From CAVZMO01 sp963776195 (GTDB lineage: Bacteria; Nitrospirota; Thermodesulfovibrionia; Thermodesulfovibrionales; SM23-35): a DNA stretch of 64,000 nt. The stretch lies in NCBI GenBank assembly GCA_963776195.1, contig CAVZMO010000025.1, positions 16,412-80,411 of the forward strand, written 5' to 3'. Position 1 is the first letter of the stretch. Each line of letters opens with the position of its first letter. Below the pieces are notes generated by a model, which worked only from the letters and a program-made list of their open reading frames with translations, was not told the origin of the DNA and did not search any database. Positions 8,967 through 17,560 of the stretch are shown piece after piece. The position numbers were made by a program, and so were the translations under genes.

Positions 8967-9229
8967 AGAACCGACCTCCTATTGAGTCTTCTTCTGTTTT
9001 TTTGGCGCCCTTCTTGCGACTTTTTTTCTGCCACGGCACTCATTAAATCCACCTCATTTCTTTTCTGCTTTTTGTACTCTTCCATAACAATTTTTTCCGC
9101 CTTCATCCAATCGTCGAAATCGTATCCATCGCCCTTTCCTCTCTTTTTATAAAGGTCAAAAGCGACCTTTGCGATCTCCTCGTACAAATCTCTTTCTGTC
9201 AAGACTCCCGGAGCAAGATGTTTCCCCAT
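8948..9229 (-). CDS. DUF2934 domain protein
   Basis: About 93 residues. LTERDLYEEIAKVAFDLYKKRG...DFDDWMKAEKIVMEEY matches the DUF2934 helical domain, followed by a basic tail (KKSQEGRQKNRRRLNRRS). The start is the ATG at 9229 after a TAGGGGG stretch; upstream in-frame residues are not coding-like. Function unknown. It probably shares a transcript with tpx. Confidence 0.75.
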   Translation of the reverse strand: MGKHLAPGVLTERDLYEEIAKVAFDLYKKRGKGDGYDFDDWMKAEKIVMEEYKKQKRNEVDLMSAVAEKKSQEGRQKNRRRLNRRSVLWKEKG

Positions 9230-9335
9230 ATTTAACCCCCTATTTTTTGAAATAGAAGAGCAAGATAAGTGCCAGGGGACACCAAGAGATAACCTGTTGA
9301 AATTATTGGTGTTTTTATCATGAAGCATACGTTGA

Positions 9336-9375
9336 TACAGGAAATTTGCCCTTACGTCAGGGCAAATTTCCTGTA
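9336..9375. repeat. Perfect 17-bp inverted repeat
   Basis: Two 17-base arms (9336-9352 and 9359-9375, core ACAGGAAATTTGCCC) are exact reverse complements around a 6-base loop. The repeat lies between the nrtS region and the DUF2934/tpx transcript. There is no T-run on either side, so it is not a classical intrinsic terminator. It could be an mRNA-stabilising hairpin or a dispersed repeat. Confidence 0.75.
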
Positions 9376-9385
9376 TTCGGAGGGT

Positions 9386-9607
9386 TTATTTCTTATTCCA
9401 GATTCCGCTCGTGTCCTGTATCCACCACCCTTTTTTAGCAGAATCCCGTCTTATTGCTGCGAACTGTTCTGTTGCCTGCGGCATCACTTGATTAAGATTA
9501 CTCTCATTTTCCGGCACCTTGTTTATCCTTACTATTGCCTTTGCCATCCCCTTCATAACGGTTTTTGCCTCAACGGACGCGCACGAAGCGCGGCAATCAG
9601 GGGTCAA
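9386..9607 (-). CDS. Doubtful small ORF downstream of nrtS
   Basis: A 73-codon frame starting with TTG that overlaps the nrtS stop by 4 bases and ends 10 bases before the 17-bp palindrome. The last ~50 residues (MAKAIVRINKVPEN...GWWIQDTSGIWNKK) look protein-like, but I recognise no family. It could be a coupled small gene or a chance frame. Confidence 0.25.
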   Translation of the reverse strand: MTPDCRASCASVEAKTVMKGMAKAIVRINKVPENESNLNQVMPQATEQFAAIRRDSAKKGWWIQDTSGIWNKK

Positions 9608-9864
9608 CTTGACCCCGTGGTTGTGTTGCTTCCTTTGTCATTGGAATGCCTTATTGCGTACTTGGCGGCACCGTATGTGGCCACGCAATACGGGACACAG
9701 TACGTAACAGCGAGCTTGACCCAGTCCAGGGCACGCATGTCGTAACGCAGGAAAATACGGTCGCCGTAGTTGATTAGTGCGAGAATCGATCCGACGAACA
9801 ACGCAACCTTTGCCGACGTGGCTACAGTGTCTCTTTCAAAAGCTACTGCAAAGAATGTCTTCAT
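9604..9864 (-). CDS. nrtS: NrtS-type nitrate/nitrite transporter
   Basis: 86 residues with two hydrophobic segments and the NrtS pattern KVALFVGSILALINYGDRI ... WVKLAVTYCVPYCVATYGA. NrtS proteins are short two-helix membrane proteins that take up nitrate/nitrite in cyanobacteria and occur widely elsewhere. No nitrate reductase gene is adjacent. The octaheme cytochrome at 32 kb is the only other clear nitrogen-oxide candidate in the window. Confidence 0.75.
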   Translation of the reverse strand: MKTFFAVAFERDTVATSAKVALFVGSILALINYGDRIFLRYDMRALDWVKLAVTYCVPYCVATYGAAKYAIRHSNDKGSNTTTGSS

Positions 9865-9923
9865 TCGTTACCAACACAACATAAAGCTCATCGGGAGCCG
9901 GGTTTCCCGGAAGAAATCTTAAT

Positions 9924-10250
9924 TCATATTTTTGATTGTGACGTTTTCAGCAGCTTTATCCTATTGAGCAGTTCTTTCCTGCTTATTACTTTCTTTGCCA
10001 CCAAAAGATTCGTCAATGCTTCTTGACTAAGCAAGTTTCTCTTAAAAAGTTTTCTTCTCTCAGACATGTCTATATATCCTAGCGAAACTAATTCTTTAAT
10101 CAATATATTCAAATTGCGTTCGAGATCTTTCAGCTGTTTTGACAACTTATCGACATTTTCTCTTTGTTCTTCGATTTGCTGGTTCAAATTGATAAGCATG
10201 TGAAGCGTATTCTCTGAGCCGATATATATTTCCCCTTTCTTATTTTTCAT
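9924..10250 (-). CDS. Coiled-coil hypothetical protein, probably extended upstream by a frameshift
   Basis: 108 residues with a strong central coiled coil (NLNQQIEEQRENVDKLSKQL) and a basic C-terminus; no family recognised. The frame continues upstream with helix-like sequence (EEFRKLIDEVLEAISQ) but without a start codon. An ATG at 10309 with a GGAG 6 nt upstream joins this frame if one base is restored in the 10301-10307 T/C run. The true gene is therefore probably ~128 codons with a one-base deletion, real or in the consensus. Confidence 0.55.
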   Translation of the reverse strand: MKNKKGEIYIGSENTLHMLINLNQQIEEQRENVDKLSKQLKDLERNLNILIKELVSLGYIDMSERRKLFKRNLLSQEALTNLLVAKKVISRKELLNRIKLLKTSQSKI

Positions 10251-10719
10251 TTGTGAAATTGCCTCTAAAACCTCATCAATTAATTTTCTAAATTCTTCTT
10301 TTTTCCCATCTGCAACTCCGTGTCTATATATTTATAATAACTGGTTATAATCTACATTTTTTTGCTATTTTTGTGAAGAAGAATTACAGGAAGCAGCATT
10401 GCAACTGTCATTTCCTCATTGCCACATTTCCCTTTAATTCCAGAAGATCAAAAGAGACATACCCTGGAGACATCTTTTTCGGGGCAATGCAAATTATCCC
10501 TTATAGCGTCAGAAGTTTGCCCAAATTAATCTTTGGCAAGGATGATTTAATAGCCTATTGCAGCATAAATCAACAATTCTAGGTATAATAGTATTAGTAT
10601 TTTCTGTTTGAGACTATCTATTTCCCTCCTGTTTTCAAACTCAGAAGGAAATATAACTACAAATTGAGAGATCTTCATGTCATGCGGGTAACATTAAGAA
10701 ATTTATTTTGAGGAGTATC
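10251..10719. other. Intergenic region before the sigma factor gene
   Basis: No convincing gene. It holds the probable 5' extension of the coiled-coil gene (to 10309, minus strand) and the leader of the sigma factor gene. A TATAAT at 10584-10589 could be its -10 box; no good -35 is seen. A 69-codon frame at 10373-10582 has no recognisable features. Confidence 0.4.
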
Positions 10720-12150
10720 ATGGAAAAAGAGGATGTTTTTGAAGAGCTTATAGATAGAGGTAAGAGTTGCGGAAAGCTCACCTACACAGAGATAAATGAT
10801 GCTGTTCCCTCAGAGTATTTCTCCACAGATGAGCTTGAAGAACTTATGGATCTTCTACATGATGCAGGAGTTGAGGTTATAGATGATCAGGGACTTGATA
10901 TATTTGAGGAAGAGGTCTTGGCTTCAGAGGAAGAAGACGGGCATGAAAAAACAGAGGATATTATTCAAACATATTTCCATTCGATGGGGAATATTGCAAT
11001 ACTGAAAAGGAACGAAGAAATAGAGCTTGCCAGGACATTGGAAGAAGGAAAAGAGATTATTAAAGGGATAATTACTGCACTGCCTTTGTATAAGAACATC
11101 GAAATGAATTTAGATGGAAAAGACGAAGAGGACCTGCATAATTCTGAGGAAGAGAAAGCAAATGAAGCTCTTGGAATGAGCTTGAAAGTCCTTCACAATC
11201 TCATGATAAAGATAGAGATAGCTGATAGAAAGGTTGCAAGATACGGGACTTTAAAGAATTTAAGAAAAATAATAAAAGAAAAAAAGAAACAAGACATCAA
11301 CTCAATACAACTTAATGCCATTGCAAAGGAAGTTGAGAATGAGTATAAGCAGGTTGAATCAGAGGCGGGAATCAAGATTGACCAATTGAAATCCAAGTGG
11401 GATAGAATCACCAGGGCAAGAACCCTTGTCAGTGAAGCAAAGGATGAATTAATAACGCACAACCTGAGATTGGTAATTAATATAGCGAAAAATTATGTCG
11501 GCAGGGGATTAAATCTGCTTGATCTAATTCAGGAAGGCAATATCGGTCTCATGAGGGCTGTAGACAAGTTTGACTATAAAAAGGGGTTCAAGTTCAGCAC
11601 CTACGCAACATGGTGGATAAGGCAGGGAATAACAAGGGGATTAATTGATCAGACAAAAACTATCAGAGTTCCTGTACATGCAGCTGAATTTTATAACAAG
11701 GCAAACAAAGCGTCCAGAGAATTAAGACAACAACTTGGAAGAGATCCGAACAAAGAAGAAATTGCCGACAGATTGGCGGTGTCAACAGGAAAACTCGAAG
11801 AAGTATTCACGGCGGTACAGGACACAATAGCTCTTCAAACTCCGTTAGGGGATGAAGGTTCAACAATAGAGGATTTTATCGGTGATAAAAATAGTCCTTC
11901 CCCATACTCTAATACGGAAAGTAATGATGTCACAGAGCAGATACTGAGGGTTCTTGATACTCTAACTCCCAGAGAAGCTGAGATTATAAGAATGAGATTC
12001 GGGATAGAATGTGAAAAAGACTGCACTCTTGAAGAAGTAGGGAACCATTTTTCCATTACACGTGAAAGGGTAAGACAGATAGAGGCAAAAGCATTGAGAA
12101 AACTTAAACATCCAAGTAGACGCTGTGCTCTGAAGGTCTTAGTCGATTAA
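10720..12150 (+). CDS. RNA polymerase sigma-70 factor (RpoD family)
   Basis: 476 residues from the ATG at 10720, 4 nt after AGGAG. Domains in order are a region 1.1-like segment (LTYTEINDAVPSEYFSTDELEELMDLLHDAGVEVID), region 1.2 (DIIQTYFHSMGNIAILKRNEEIELA), region 2 with HNLRLVINIAKNYVGRGLNLLDLIQEGN and FSTYATWWIRQGITRGL, region 3, and region 4 with the helix-turn-helix TLEEVGNHFSITRERVRQIEAKALRKLKHPSR. After region 2.4 the sequence reads KTIRVPVHAAEFYNKA instead of the near-invariant RIPVHM.E of primary sigmas. It may thus be a second, group-2 sigma factor rather than the housekeeping one. Confidence 0.9.
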   Translation: MEKEDVFEELIDRGKSCGKLTYTEINDAVPSEYFSTDELEELMDLLHDAGVEVIDDQGLDIFEEEVLASEEEDGHEKTEDIIQTYFHSMGNIAILKRNEEIELARTLEEGKEIIKGIITALPLYKNIEMNLDGKDEEDLHNSEEEKANEALGMSLKVLHNLMIKIEIADRKVARYGTLKNLRKIIKEKKKQDINSIQLNAIAKEVENEYKQVESEAGIKIDQLKSKWDRITRARTLVSEAKDELITHNLRLVINIAKNYVGRGLNLLDLIQEGNIGLMRAVDKFDYKKGFKFSTYATWWIRQGITRGLIDQTKTIRVPVHAAEFYNKANKASRELRQQLGRDPNKEEIADRLAVSTGKLEEVFTAVQDTIALQTPLGDEGSTIEDFIGDKNSPSPYSNTESNDVTEQILRVLDTLTPREAEIIRMRFGIECEKDCTLEEVGNHFSITRERVRQIEAKALRKLKHPSRRCALKVLVD

Positions 12151-12231
12151 CTTATCTGACATTGTCAATCACTCCAGTAGTAAGCAATCACAGCTTATAA
12201 AGGAAAAGTGCAAAGAAAACGGTAAATTATG

Positions 12232-12759
12232 CTAGGGGTTATTCAGAGATATTTGGAAATATTTCACCATAGCTCCAAATATCAAGGCATCCTCAATCTC
12301 GGTATCTATAGAGTGTTCAACAGCCCGGTTTCTGGTGAGAAAGTCATATTCTTCATCAGAGGTAATATGTCGCATTGTCCCTAACCGTGGGTTGGACTCG
12401 AAGTATTTGCGTATCTCATAGGTTTCAAAGGCACCCTTGATTAAGGTTGCAAATTTGACCAAGAGTTCCTCAGCCTCAGCCATGATTGCCATATCTTTTT
12501 TATAAATCTCGTCCAAGTTAGTTACAAGTTTACGGTTTCCATATATTGTTTCACGTATGGGGTTATAACCTGGCTTCTTCCTCTCTTCAGCAATGCTTCT
12601 GATCAATTTTTGGGAGGAGTGGAGAATATAAACAGTTTCATAGAATTTTTCTCCTATGAGATATCCCAGAGCCTTATCAACGCCAAATCTTTTTCGTATC
12701 CCTTCGGCAGCTTTAACCCATTCCTGCAGTTGGTTTTCATTCTTGAATATCTTGCTCAT
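12232..12759 (-). CDS. Hypothetical protein, mostly alpha-helical
   Basis: 175 residues with no recognised domain. It is helical throughout (ENQLQEWVKAAEGIRKRFGVDKALGYLIGEKFYE; KKDMAIMAEAEELLVKFATLIKGAFETYEIRKYFE), with no signal peptide or membrane segment. The length and even codon use support a real gene. It is convergent with the sigma factor gene and divergent from the HU gene. Confidence 0.6.
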   Translation of the reverse strand: MSKIFKNENQLQEWVKAAEGIRKRFGVDKALGYLIGEKFYETVYILHSSQKLIRSIAEERKKPGYNPIRETIYGNRKLVTNLDEIYKKDMAIMAEAEELLVKFATLIKGAFETYEIRKYFESNPRLGTMRHITSDEEYDFLTRNRAVEHSIDTEIEDALIFGAMVKYFQISLNNP

Positions 12760-12841
12760 AAGAATTATATTTTACATCAAAAGGGTGAAATAGCCTTTCT
12801 AAAAAAATATAATTATTTTGCCCTATAAGGAAAACCTTTTG

Positions 12842-12850
12842 TGCTAAGAT
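12842..12850 (+). promoter_or_regulatory. Candidate extended -10 promoter for the HU gene
   Basis: TGCTAAGAT, an extended -10 (TGn then TAAGAT) 55 bases before the HU start codon, in an AT-rich leader. No clear -35 hexamer, which extended -10 promoters can lack. Confidence 0.35.
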
Positions 12851-12905
12851 AGTTTTATTTCTTTTTTCTAATTCTTATTAACCAATAAAAAGGGAGGGGT
12901 TAAAA

Positions 12906-13178
12906 ATGACAAAGGATCAGTTAATCGAAAAGGTGGCTTCGGGTGCAGGGTTGTCAAAAGCAGATGCAGCAAGGGCCATTACGGCCACTCTTAATACGAT
13001 AACATCTGCTTTGAAGAAAGGTCAGAGTGTTACTCTCGTTGGGTTTGGCACATTTAAGGTATCAAAAAGAAAGGCGAGAAAGGGTCGTAATCCGAGGACC
13101 GGCGAAGTCATAAACATCAAAGCAGCGAAGGTTCCGAGGTTCTCAGCTGGAAAATCTCTCAAAGACGCAGTTAAATAA
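12906..13178 (+). CDS. hup: HU-family DNA-binding protein
   Basis: 90 residues, full length. MTKDQLIEKVASGAGLSKADAARAI is followed by the HU/IHF signature (GFGTFKVSKRKARKGRNPRTGEVINIKA) and PRFSAGKSLKDAVK. It binds and bends DNA as a dimer and compacts the nucleoid. A strong GGGAGGGG lies 7 nt before the ATG. An inverted repeat follows the gene. Confidence 0.95.
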   Translation: MTKDQLIEKVASGAGLSKADAARAITATLNTITSALKKGQSVTLVGFGTFKVSKRKARKGRNPRTGEVINIKAAKVPRFSAGKSLKDAVK

Positions 13179-13205
13179 GTTAGATTTCCTTCAGTATTTT
13201 ACTGA

Positions 13206-13266
13206 TATACTGCATCGTGAATTACAGTCTCTATTGCAAAGACAGAAGGTTCACGATGCAGATATC
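13206..13266. repeat. Inverted repeat after the HU gene
   Basis: Arms of 12 exact bases at 13210-13221 and 13250-13261 (CTGCATCGTGAA / TTCACGATGCAG), extendable by five pairs across a one-base bulge, around a 28-base loop. No T-run follows. It may help end or stabilise the HU transcript. Confidence 0.6.
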
Positions 13267-13323
13267 TTCCATGCCTGAGTTGTTGTTGTCTGAGCGGTTC
13301 TCCATAGGGAATGCAAAATGTAT

Positions 13324-14175
13324 TTAATAGAATTCCTTCAGGGTAGATGCCAGCTTTGATATGTCAAAAGCCTGTTTTGCAAGCGGGGTGTCTTTGATCA
13401 TCGGTATCCTGTCCTCTAAAATGGGACGGTTGTTCTTGTAGATAACACCGATGGGGATACGGTCGCCCCATTCCAGTGCCTTCTTGAATGCTTCCATTCT
13501 GTCCTCAGGCTTATATTCAGGCTCTACATGATAGGCCCTCTGTTTATACCATTCGTAGGTATTTATTTTATTAAAGGTCACACAAGGCTGCAATATGTCG
13601 ACCAAGGAGAAGCCTTTGTGGAGGATCGCCTCCTTCATGAGCTCTTTCAGATGTCCTGTATCACCCGCAAAACCTCTGGCCACAAAGCTGCAATCGAGGG
13701 TGACCGCCAGTGCAACGGGGTTCAATTGGTCAGAGAAAACGCCGAAGGGCTGATTCTTTGTCACCGTTCCCGCCATACTCGTCGGAGACGCCTGACCCTT
13801 CGTGAGTGCGTATATCTGATTGTCATGCACAAAGAGTTTCAGATTAATATTCCTTCTCATAGCGTGGATCAAGTGGTTCCCGCCTTCTCCGTAACAGTCC
13901 CCGTCTCCAGCGACAGCTATGACAAGCATCCCGTGGTTGGAGAGTCTGAACCCCGTCGCAACAGGAAGGGTTCTGCCGTGCAGGCCGTTGAAGGTATTAC
14001 ACTTAAGATAATGGGGAAATTTTCCTGCCTGGCCAATACCTGACACAATGATGAGTTGGTGTGGTTCTATCCTGAGTTCGACCAGTGCATCCTTGAAAGC
14101 TTTAAGGATACCGAAATTTCCGCATCCCGGGCACCAGGCAGGGGTTTGTCCTCTGTAATCTTCCAATGTGGCCAT
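13324..14175 (-). CDS. 2-oxoacid:ferredoxin oxidoreductase, beta (TPP-binding) subunit
   Basis: 283 residues. The thiamine-diphosphate motif is AVAGDGDCYGEGGNHLIHAMRRNINLKLFVHDNQIYALTKGQ, with conserved Cys in TPAWCPGCGNFGILKA. The length and motifs are closest to the KorB type (2-oxoglutarate/2-oxoacid:ferredoxin). It decarboxylates 2-oxoacids to acyl-CoA while reducing ferredoxin, in oxidative or reductive direction. The start is the ATG at 14175 after GAGGGG; an in-frame ATG at 14196 lacks that spacing. It lies downstream of the alpha gene, with a small Cys protein gene between. Confidence 0.9.
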   Translation of the reverse strand: MATLEDYRGQTPAWCPGCGNFGILKAFKDALVELRIEPHQLIIVSGIGQAGKFPHYLKCNTFNGLHGRTLPVATGFRLSNHGMLVIAVAGDGDCYGEGGNHLIHAMRRNINLKLFVHDNQIYALTKGQASPTSMAGTVTKNQPFGVFSDQLNPVALAVTLDCSFVARGFAGDTGHLKELMKEAILHKGFSLVDILQPCVTFNKINTYEWYKQRAYHVEPEYKPEDRMEAFKKALEWGDRIPIGVIYKNNRPILEDRIPMIKDTPLAKQAFDISKLASTLKEFY

Positions 14176-14252
14176 GTAATTCCCCTCGTCACTCATAGAA
14201 AAATTATATGGGTTGGCGTGTCGGAATGCAAATAGAAGGTTAATATCTCAAA

Positions 14253-14279
14253 GGGCGGCGGTCAGGCCGCCCTTTTTTT
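14253..14279 (+). terminator. Intrinsic terminator-like hairpin overlapping a gene end
   Basis: GGGCGGC (14253-14259) and GCCGCCC (14266-14272) pair around a 6-base loop, followed on the plus strand by seven T. The T-run and right arm also encode the last codons (KKRAA-stop) of the minus-strand small Cys protein. On the minus strand only TTT follows the stem, so it may work bidirectionally but best fits the plus strand, where no gene is present. Confidence 0.6.
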
Positions 14280-14474
14280 GTTCATGCCTTTTGTGCTGAA
14301 CTGGAGGTTTGAGGTCTTGACCTTTTCCACAGGTCCGATGCCTGTGCATATCTGACACATTTCATCTATATTGTTTTCAGCTCTTTTCTTGCAAAAATCC
14401 GGGTCGTTGAACTTACACCCGTATTTTGTGCATAAATAACCCATTGATATTTTTTCTCTGTATTTGCTTTTCAT
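14262..14474 (-). CDS. Small cysteine-rich protein
   Basis: 70 residues with Cys in CTKYGCKFNDPDFCKKR...MCQICTGIGPVEKV, a spacing suggestive of a metal site. Basic tail (STKGMNKKRAA). AGAAGGGAAAT directly before the ATG is a good ribosome site. It lies between the alpha and beta subunit genes of the oxidoreductase, so a role with that enzyme is possible. It is not a classical 4Fe-4S ferredoxin. Family not recognised. Confidence 0.6.
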   Translation of the reverse strand: MKSKYREKISMGYLCTKYGCKFNDPDFCKKRAENNIDEMCQICTGIGPVEKVKTSNLQFSTKGMNKKRAA

Positions 14475-14610
14475 ATTTCCCTTCTCATTTCTTAATAAGA
14501 TTATAATTTATTATAATAATTGCATTATTCAGGGTCAAGAGTATCGAGGCTGACGATGGGTGAAAGACGGACTCCTCATATCCAGGGCGTGGACCACAGA
14601 AAAAAGGTTT

Positions 14611-16330
14611 TTACAGCAGAATTCGATCAAGCTCTTTCAATAATCCCTCTATCGTAAAAGGCCTTCCATCATATTTATTAATCCTATATGGAAATTCGTA
14701 TCCGGTCTCCATTCTGATGAGGCATGAAAACTGACCTGTCGCATTATTTTCGACGCAGACGGCGAGTTTCGCATCTCGTAAAACTTTCAGGAAATCGAAT
14801 TTCTCCGTCCCGGGAAAGGGATAGACCTCGGTGAAATGCATAAGGGCGATATCTTTATCCTGAGAAAAAGTATCTACGACCTCTTTCAGCACGCCGTACG
14901 TTGAACCCCATCCTACGATTACTATCTCGGGCCGACCACTGCCGTAAAAATACGGAGGCTCTATTTCCTCTCTGAGGAACGGCAATTTCCTTAAGAGCCT
15001 TTTCTGCACCATCTTTGTCCTTGTTCCAGCATCTTCTATGATATGGCCCTCTTCATCGTGTTCATCGCTGTCTGTGACGACCAGGTTTCTTGAATCTCCG
15101 GGGACGCCCAAAGGTGAAACACCGGTATCCGTAAAGGCATGTCTCTTGTAATTTTCGAGTTTTCTTGAATTCTTCTCCCCTGATCCGGTAATCCTGAAAC
15201 TTAATAGCGCTTAAATCGAAACCATCATATGTCCACTCGGAATCGGCAAGGTACTGGTCGAAGACCACAAAGGCCGGTATCTGGTACTTCTCTGCCATAT
15301 CAAACGCCTTATTGGTGAGATAAAAAGCCTGTTCCGGAGTGCCCGGTGCAAACACGGTCCTCGGGAACTCCCCGTGAGCAGCGTGTATTGCGAATAAAAG
15401 ATCACTCTGTTCCGTCCTGGTCGGAAGACCGGTGGCAGGCGCCGGTCTCTGGCCAAGTGCGATCACAACCGGCGTCTCGGTCATTCCCGCTAAAGAGAGC
15501 CCCTCGACCATTAAGGCAAAACCTCCCCCTGCAGTTCCCGTCATCGCTCTGACACCCGCAAACGACGCCCCTAAAGCCATGTTTATAGCAGCAATCTCAT
15601 CCTCTGCCTGTTCCACAATAATGCCATATTCTTCCTCTTTGCCTGCCAGATAATTCATGATACCCGTCGAAGGCGTCATCGGGTATGCCGAATAGAATTT
15701 ACAGCCCGATGCGATGGCGCCCAGCGCGATAGCGTCAACTCCCGCTATCAGCATCCGGGGATCCGAAAAAGGTGCAGTGGCGAAGGAACACCGAGGACAT
15801 TGTTTCAAGGCAAAATCGTATCCTGCACGTGCGGCGCTGATATTGGATTTAATGACCTCCTCACCCTTTTTCTTAAACGTGGTCTCTATAATGCCGGTGA
15901 GGATATCAAGTTCGAGTTTCAGCATGCCCAATACCGCCCCGGTTGCAACGGTATTTGCCATTATTTTGTGCCCGCCCTGTTCGACCGCAATAGAAACGAA
16001 CGGGATATCGAGAAAGTGGGATTTCTCATACTTCTGCTTCAGGGTCGCTGAGTCATAGATGATAAGACCTTTTTCGGTAAGCTCCTTTTCATGAAGCACA
16101 ATGCTCTCTTGATCCAAAGCAACAATGATATCGATCCCCTCTCTGGACGCCATAGCAGGTCTGTCGGAAAGCCGTATCTGGTAGAAATTGTGGCCGCCCC
16201 TTATGCGGGACTCGTAGTCCTGGTGGGTAAAGACGTGATACCCCGCCCTCGAAAATACCCCGGCAAGCGTGTCCCCTATGGTCTGTATGCCCTGCCCTGC
16301 CTCACCGCCTATCTTGATGGAATAATCCAC
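14611..16330 (-). pseudogene. 2-oxoacid:ferredoxin oxidoreductase alpha subunit (gamma-alpha fusion), frameshifted
   Basis: The first frame (GTG start at 16330) encodes the gamma domain (GGEAGQGIQTIGDTLAGVFSRAGYHVF, IRGGHNFYQIR) joined to the alpha domain (YPMTPSTGIMNYLA, EQAEDEIAAINMALGASFAG, GTAGGGFALM). It runs in frame to about SAIKFQDY at 15190-15200, then the homologous sequence continues in the +1 frame (RITGSGEKNSRKLENYKRHAFTDTGVSPLGVPGD) to the stop at 14611. Restoring one indel gives ~570 residues, the normal length for the fused subunit. Because both halves are fully conserved, a consensus error is as likely as a true pseudogene. The upstream ferritin-like gene ends 9 bases away. 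Confidence 0.85.
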
Positions 16331-16339
16331 AGGAGATTT

Positions 16340-16807
16340 TCACACAAAGCTTTTTCTTAAATTGTTCAGCCAGACGATATGACTTCTCTCTTCTTTGATA
16401 ATCGCATCGATTATCTCTTTTTCTTTTAATGCCTCTCTCAGGGCGTAGTAATAAAGCAGTGTTTCCCGCTCAAAGCAGAGAGAAAAATCAATTGCTTCCG
16501 TTGCTGTTTTTACGTGTTCGAGTGAAGGCAGGCATTTATCTTTTCCGAGGAAAAATTCGGAATCAACAATAGCTCTAAGATACAGGGTGACTTCGTCCCA
16601 TCCCTCAGCATCCTGCCCGGTTAATTTGTCCTTCAGCCTGGAAAAGCTCAATTCGTGCTTTGTCTCCTGTCCGGCGAGCAATTCAAAGAGCTTTTTCAAC
16701 TCGCTATGCTCATGGAATCTCTCTGCCATTTTCGTATAAAATTCGTTGCCCAGCTTTTCTGTCTGAATAGCCTGTTCTACAACCTCTCTCAAAGAAAATG
16801 TCGCCAT
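16340..16807 (-). CDS. Ferritin-like/rubrerythrin-type diiron protein
   Basis: About 155 residues of four-helix ferritin-like fold. Ligand-type residues appear in AIQTEKLGNEFYTKMAER, ELLAGQETKHELSFSRL, CFERETLLYYYALRE and IIKEERSHIVWLNNL (E-ExxH patterns). It has no rubredoxin domain. Start at the ATG 16807 after GGGAG. It lies in an operon with the Cys-rich protein upstream and the oxidoreductase alpha gene downstream, which suggests protecting that oxygen-sensitive enzyme or handling peroxide and iron. Confidence 0.8.
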   Translation of the reverse strand: MATFSLREVVEQAIQTEKLGNEFYTKMAERFHEHSELKKLFELLAGQETKHELSFSRLKDKLTGQDAEGWDEVTLYLRAIVDSEFFLGKDKCLPSLEHVKTATEAIDFSLCFERETLLYYYALREALKEKEIIDAIIKEERSHIVWLNNLRKSFV

Positions 16808-16839
16808 ATTTTTTCTCCCGCCCATTTTTTAGACAAAGT

Positions 16840-17181
16840 TTATCTCACATCTTTTATGTTGTCAATCGAAATTACCTCTGTTTCAAGAAGATGGCCTAAC
16901 AGCAAAAAACCACCGCATGGCGGCGATTCCTTATGCTGAACGAAATCACAGTCGTCTTCATAAAAAGGGCAAGGAACGCAGAGATCCTGCCTGAGCATTT
17001 TTTGGGTCAAAAAATGCATCTTCTCTTTGAATGCAGTAAAGGAAATCTTCCTGCCTTCCCGTATCAACCTTTCTAAGACGAGAAAGCCCATGCAGGCAAG
17101 TTCCTCGTTTTTTGCGGGTTTATAATATTTACAGAAAGTCTGGCACAGTCTTTTTCGTAAATTTGTTTCGTTCATCTTCAT
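16840..17181 (-). CDS. Cys-rich hypothetical protein, possible Fe-S protein
   Basis: 113 residues. Cysteines cluster in RLCQTFCKYY and DLCVPCPFYEDDCDF...SPPCGG, a four-or-more Cys pattern that could bind an Fe-S cluster or zinc. No known domain recognised. First gene of the run that continues into the ferritin-like and oxidoreductase genes (32-base gap). Confidence 0.6.
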   Translation of the reverse strand: MKMNETNLRKRLCQTFCKYYKPAKNEELACMGFLVLERLIREGRKISFTAFKEKMHFLTQKMLRQDLCVPCPFYEDDCDFVQHKESPPCGGFLLLGHLLETEVISIDNIKDVR

Positions 17182-17560
17182 TGCCGGATTTTTTAAAGTA
17201 TATCACATGAACAGATGACAGGAGTTCAGCGTCTTAGGCAAATAATGCGATTGAATTAAAGTCCCGATAAATATCCCGATGTATATCGAGATTCCTTAGT
17301 GTGCCTTGCCTAATCTCTTGTGGAATTTTTTACTAGCATATTCCGGACCAGTCCCGACATCGGTTCCAAGGCAAAAGCTGCCACCGGGCGGCAGGGAAAC
17401 AATCCGAACGCGTTCATCGACATCTCTTTCAGTCCGAACTCTTCAGAGATAACTTCTTCATCAAGTTTGTACACTCAAAACTTTCTGCTTGGTGCTCAGT
17501 ACATTTGTAAATGTTGAATTCGAATGATCCTAAATTTTAAGAATTATTGATTGAAAGATA
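17182..17560. other. Gap between the Cys-rich gene and the attC array
   Basis: No supported gene. A 53-codon minus-strand frame ending near 17335 (starting GTG, YKLDEEVISEEFGLKEMSMNAFGLF) reads somewhat protein-like and lies where a further cassette gene would be expected, but it has no recognisable domain. I list it only as a possibility. Confidence 0.3.

Noticed and set aside
16091..16360. Plus-strand frames across 15.2-16.4 kb
   Set aside because: All are antisense shadows of the oxidoreductase alpha gene.
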